From contig CAJOGX010000001.1 in the NCBI GenBank assembly GCA_905234175.1, forward strand, positions 1 through 64,000: a stretch of 64,000 nt of DNA. The letters run 5' to 3'. Position numbers and translations under genes: made by a program. Source of the DNA: an uncultured Selenomonadaceae bacterium (GTDB lineage: Bacteria; Bacillota; Negativicutes; Selenomonadales; Selenomonadaceae). Below, one piece after another: positions 59,901-64,000 of this stretch (position 1 is the first letter of the stretch; each line of letters opens with the position of its first letter). The notes under the pieces are model-generated. The model did not search any database, was not told where the DNA came from, and was given only the letters and a program-made list of their open reading frames with translations.

Positions 59901-60669
59901 TTTTATTCCGCCTTCCAAAATAAATGAACGCGCCCGCCGCAACTACGAACGCCACGACGCTTGTGAGCTGCGCGCTTTTCAAAATTCCGAACGCCAAATC
60001 CATGTAGTCGCCGCGCAAATTTTCCAGCAGGAACCGCGCGACTGCGTAGAGCATGACGTACAGGCAGAAACATTGCCCGCGCGCGTAGTTCGTCGTGCGG
60101 AAAATCATCAGCAGCGCCATTATCACGATGTCTAGCTGGCACTCCCAGACTTCCGCTGGCCAGAGCGGTTGCGCGCCGTAAGTTCGATAGGCAAGCGTCG
60201 TTTCGGGGTAGATTATTCCGAAGTTCGAGCCGGTCGGTGCGCCGAATGCGTCGCCGTTCAGCAAATTTGCGCAGCGCCCAACTGCCTGCCCCAGAACTAT
60301 CGCCGGCGCCACCAAATCCGCCAGATGAATCACGTCCAAGCCCTTCGAGCGCGCGTAAAGCCCGCCAGCCAGCACGCCCAGAATTACGCCGCCCTGTACC
60401 GCCATTCCGCCCTGCCACACGTTCAGAATTTCCGTGAGGTGATTTTGATAGTAAGCCCAGTCGAAAAAGAAAACGTCCCAGAGCCGCGCGCCTAAGAGCC
60501 CGAAGAAACCGCCGACCATTCCAATATCGATAATAAATTCCTCGTAGCCGCGCCCGTCCGCCTTCGCGAAAAAATATCCAACGCCTATCGCCAAAATTAT
60601 CGCGCAGGACAAAACTACGCCGTACGCCCGAATCGGGAAGTCGCCCACGAAAAATAAATACTGGTGCAA
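59887..60669 (-). CDS. lgt: Prolipoprotein diacylglyceryl transferase
   Basis: PIRAYGVVLSCAIILAIGVGYFFA...VGGFFGLLGARLW...AVGRCANLLNGDAFG. Confidence 0.95.
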   Translation of the reverse strand: MHQYLFFVGDFPIRAYGVVLSCAIILAIGVGYFFAKADGRGYEEFIIDIGMVGGFFGLLGARLWDVFFFDWAYYQNHLTEILNVWQGGMAVQGGVILGVLAGGLYARSKGLDVIHLADLVAPAIVLGQAVGRCANLLNGDAFGAPTGSNFGIIYPETTLAYRTYGAQPLWPAEVWECQLDIVIMALLMIFRTTNYARGQCFCLYVMLYAVARFLLENLRGDYMDLAFGILKSAQLTSVVAFVVAAGAFIYFGRRNKNAKT

Positions 60670-60725
60670 AATTTTCGCCTCCGCCTATGATACGATACCC
60701 GCCGCCAAAAATCAAATCAGGGGGC

Positions 60726-60754
60726 TTGCTTTTTTCAAATCTTTGTGCTATAGT
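60726..60754 (+). promoter_or_regulatory. Promoter of tRNA-Pro (TTGCTT-N17-TATAGT)
   Basis: -35 60726-60731, -10 60749-60754, tRNA begins 60772. Confidence 0.6.
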
Positions 60755-60771
60755 ACCACAGTCAACGCACT

Positions 60772-60845
<74 letters not shown>

Positions 60846-60855
60846 CTAAATTTTT

Positions 60856-60885
60856 AATCGTCGTCAGAGTTGGCGGCGATTTTTT
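60856..60885 (+). terminator. Rho-independent terminator of tRNA-Pro
   Basis: AATCGTCG-N10-CGGCGATT followed by T-run. Confidence 0.7.
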
Positions 60886-60953
60886 AGTTGCGTCGAAGGA
60901 ATAAATATTTTCGCGGCGAAATTTCGATACAGGAAATCGAAAGGAGCCTGGAT

Positions 60954-62285
60954 ATGTACGGGATAATTTTAATCGCAGTTATGGTCGCAACCGGCGGCGC
61001 AATCGCTTTTATTGGCGACAAACTCGGTACAAAAATCGGCAAGAAACGCCTGTCAATTTTCGGCCTGCGCCCGCGTCATACCTCGATGGTTATCACCGTG
61101 CTCACCGGAATTTTAATCACGGCGTTTTCAATCAGCGCGATGGCCGTCGTTTCCAAGGACGTTCGCACAGCGCTTTTCGGCATGGAGGAGCTGAACGCGC
61201 AGATGACTTCGACTAAGCGCGCGCTGGACGAAACTACTGCGAATCTTGCGCAGATGCAGGAAGAATTTGAACACGCCGACGCCGAGCTTAACAACGCCCA
61301 TTCCGAAATTTCCCGCCTCAAAACTGAGCAGGACGAGCTTACCGCTGAATCCGAGCGCCTCAAAGCCGGAAATGAGCGCCTTGAACTCGAAAATTCCAGC
61401 CTGACCGCTAAAAATGAAAACCTCGCCAGCGCTAACGAAAATCTCGCCGCTAATAATAAGAAACTCGACGCGCAAAATAAAAATCTCGCCGACACCAATA
61501 AAAATCTGACCAACGCCAATGAAAAGCTCAGCAAGGCAAATTCCAAGCTGGAAAGCGATAACAAAAAGCTCAGCGAGTTCAACGTGACTTTGACTTCCGA
61601 CAACGAAAAACTCACGCAGAGCAACGCCGAACTTGAACAGCACGCTCAAAATCTGCGGCGCGGACTCATTGCGATTCGTGAAGGCGACATTGCGTTTCGC
61701 GCGGGGGAAATTCTGGCGACAAGCGTCATTCGTGGCAGCCGCGAAGTCGAGGAAATTGCCTTCGATTTGAACGTATTGGCTGATACCGCGTCGCGAAATA
61801 TCGCCGAGCGTTTCGGCAGCGGCGTTGACACTTCAGTCTGGATTTACCAGCCCGAATTTCAGGAGGCAGTTGAAAATATCGCCGCCAGCAACAAGGATAT
61901 GGTCGTACGAATCACGGCGGCGGGAAATCTCGTGCGCGGCGAGCCAATCCGCACCAGCCTTTCGATTTACCCGAACAACGAAGTTTACCGTGCCGGTGAA
62001 TTTGTTTTCGCGGAAGAGTACGAAGTTGCAAGCGAGGACGACGCCGATTCAATTGTTCAAAAATTCCTGGCTGAAATTAATCGCATCGCGGTTGCCAAAG
62101 GCGTCCTGCCCGACCCTATAACCGGCAGCGTCGGCGTCATGGAAGGCTCTCAGCTTTACGAACTGATTGACGAACTCGAAAATACGCGCGGAAAAATCAA
62201 GCTGACTGCCTACGCCCGCGAAGATACCCGCTCGATTGGGCCAATCCGCCTCAACATTCGCCTTGAGTGGGAAGCGAAAATTTAA
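60954..62285 (+). CDS. DUF3084-type membrane/coiled-coil protein
   Basis: MYGIILIAVMVATGGAIAFIGDKLGTKIGKKRLSIFGLRPRHTSMVITVLTG plus long heptad region. Confidence 0.85.
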   Translation: MYGIILIAVMVATGGAIAFIGDKLGTKIGKKRLSIFGLRPRHTSMVITVLTGILITAFSISAMAVVSKDVRTALFGMEELNAQMTSTKRALDETTANLAQMQEEFEHADAELNNAHSEISRLKTEQDELTAESERLKAGNERLELENSSLTAKNENLASANENLAANNKKLDAQNKNLADTNKNLTNANEKLSKANSKLESDNKKLSEFNVTLTSDNEKLTQSNAELEQHAQNLRRGLIAIREGDIAFRAGEILATSVIRGSREVEEIAFDLNVLADTASRNIAERFGSGVDTSVWIYQPEFQEAVENIAASNKDMVVRITAAGNLVRGEPIRTSLSIYPNNEVYRAGEFVFAEEYEVASEDDADSIVQKFLAEINRIAVAKGVLPDPITGSVGVMEGSQLYELIDELENTRGKIKLTAYAREDTRSIGPIRLNIRLEWEAKI

Positions 62286-62675
62286 ATGAGCGTTTTAGGT
62301 ATCGACCCTGGAAGGGACAAATGCGGCGTCGCGGTTTTAAATTCTGCTGGCGAAATTATTTTTCAACACGTTATCGCCACGGCGGATTTGGAAGCGGCGC
62401 TGAAAAATTTAGTCGCGCAGAATGAAATTGAGCTGGCGATTCTGGGCGACGGCACTACTCACAGGGCGGCTGAAAAAATTCTTCGTGCGGTTGGTCTCAG
62501 CGTTCAAATCGTCGACGAAAAGCATACTACGGAAGAAGCGCGCCGCCTTTACTGGAAAAAAAATCCACCGCGCGGCTGGCGGAAACTTTTACCAACGTCA
62601 ATGCAGGTGCCGCCGGAGCCCGTTGACGCTATCGTCGCAGAAATTTTAGTCCGGCGCTTTCTGGCAACGTCATAA
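62286..62675 (+). CDS. RuvC/YqgF-fold pre-16S rRNA processing nuclease-like protein
   Basis: SVLGIDPGRDKCGVAVLN...ILGDGTTH...VDEKHTTEEARRLYW. Confidence 0.8.
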   Translation: MSVLGIDPGRDKCGVAVLNSAGEIIFQHVIATADLEAALKNLVAQNEIELAILGDGTTHRAAEKILRAVGLSVQIVDEKHTTEEARRLYWKKNPPRGWRKLLPTSMQVPPEPVDAIVAEILVRRFLATS

Positions 62676-62744
62676 TGTATACAATATATTTCGTTGCAGG
62701 TACTATACAAAAAAATTATATCGTGGTAAAATCCTCGGCAGTAA

Positions 62745-64000
<1,256 letters not shown>

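Overview
The window is about 64 kb of chromosomal, mostly housekeeping DNA from what looks like a diderm, spore-gene-bearing Firmicute (Negativicutes-like; inferred from spoVS and rny-ymdB alongside an RND efflux pump). Its backbone is pyrH-frr-uppS-cdsA, fabG-acpP-fabK-fabF-rnc, the complete str/S10/spc/alpha ribosomal protein supercluster (rpsL to rplQ, minus strand), ilvD, murB, radA, rny-ymdB-spoVS, recA, recX, lgt, two tRNAs and gdhA (cut by the window end). Best candidate for something undescribed: six same-orientation copies of a 150-260 nt intergenic element inside the ribosomal-protein operon, directly before rpsJ, rplD, rplW, rplE, rpsN and adk. Each copy has, 5' to 3' on the transcript, a Shine-Dalgarno-like purine motif, GUUACUG, a conserved core flanked by hairpins that covary between copies, CAGUAACGG, then 6-11 nt to the start codon of a gene with no strong AGGAGG of its own. 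This suggests a repeated structured translation-initiation module, possibly derived from the 3' end of an IS200/IS605 tnpB. Other notable items: a consensus sigma-H promoter before spoVS, a G9 tract inside a glycosyltransferase (possible phase variation), an APC permease-histidine kinase-receiver fusion, a 63-aa membrane ORF between rplB and rplW, a structured rny leader, and an rpsL promoter overlapping a terminator-like inverted repeat. No CRISPR array, rRNA or complete IS element was seen. All calls come from reading the sequence and recalled family motifs; no searches were run.
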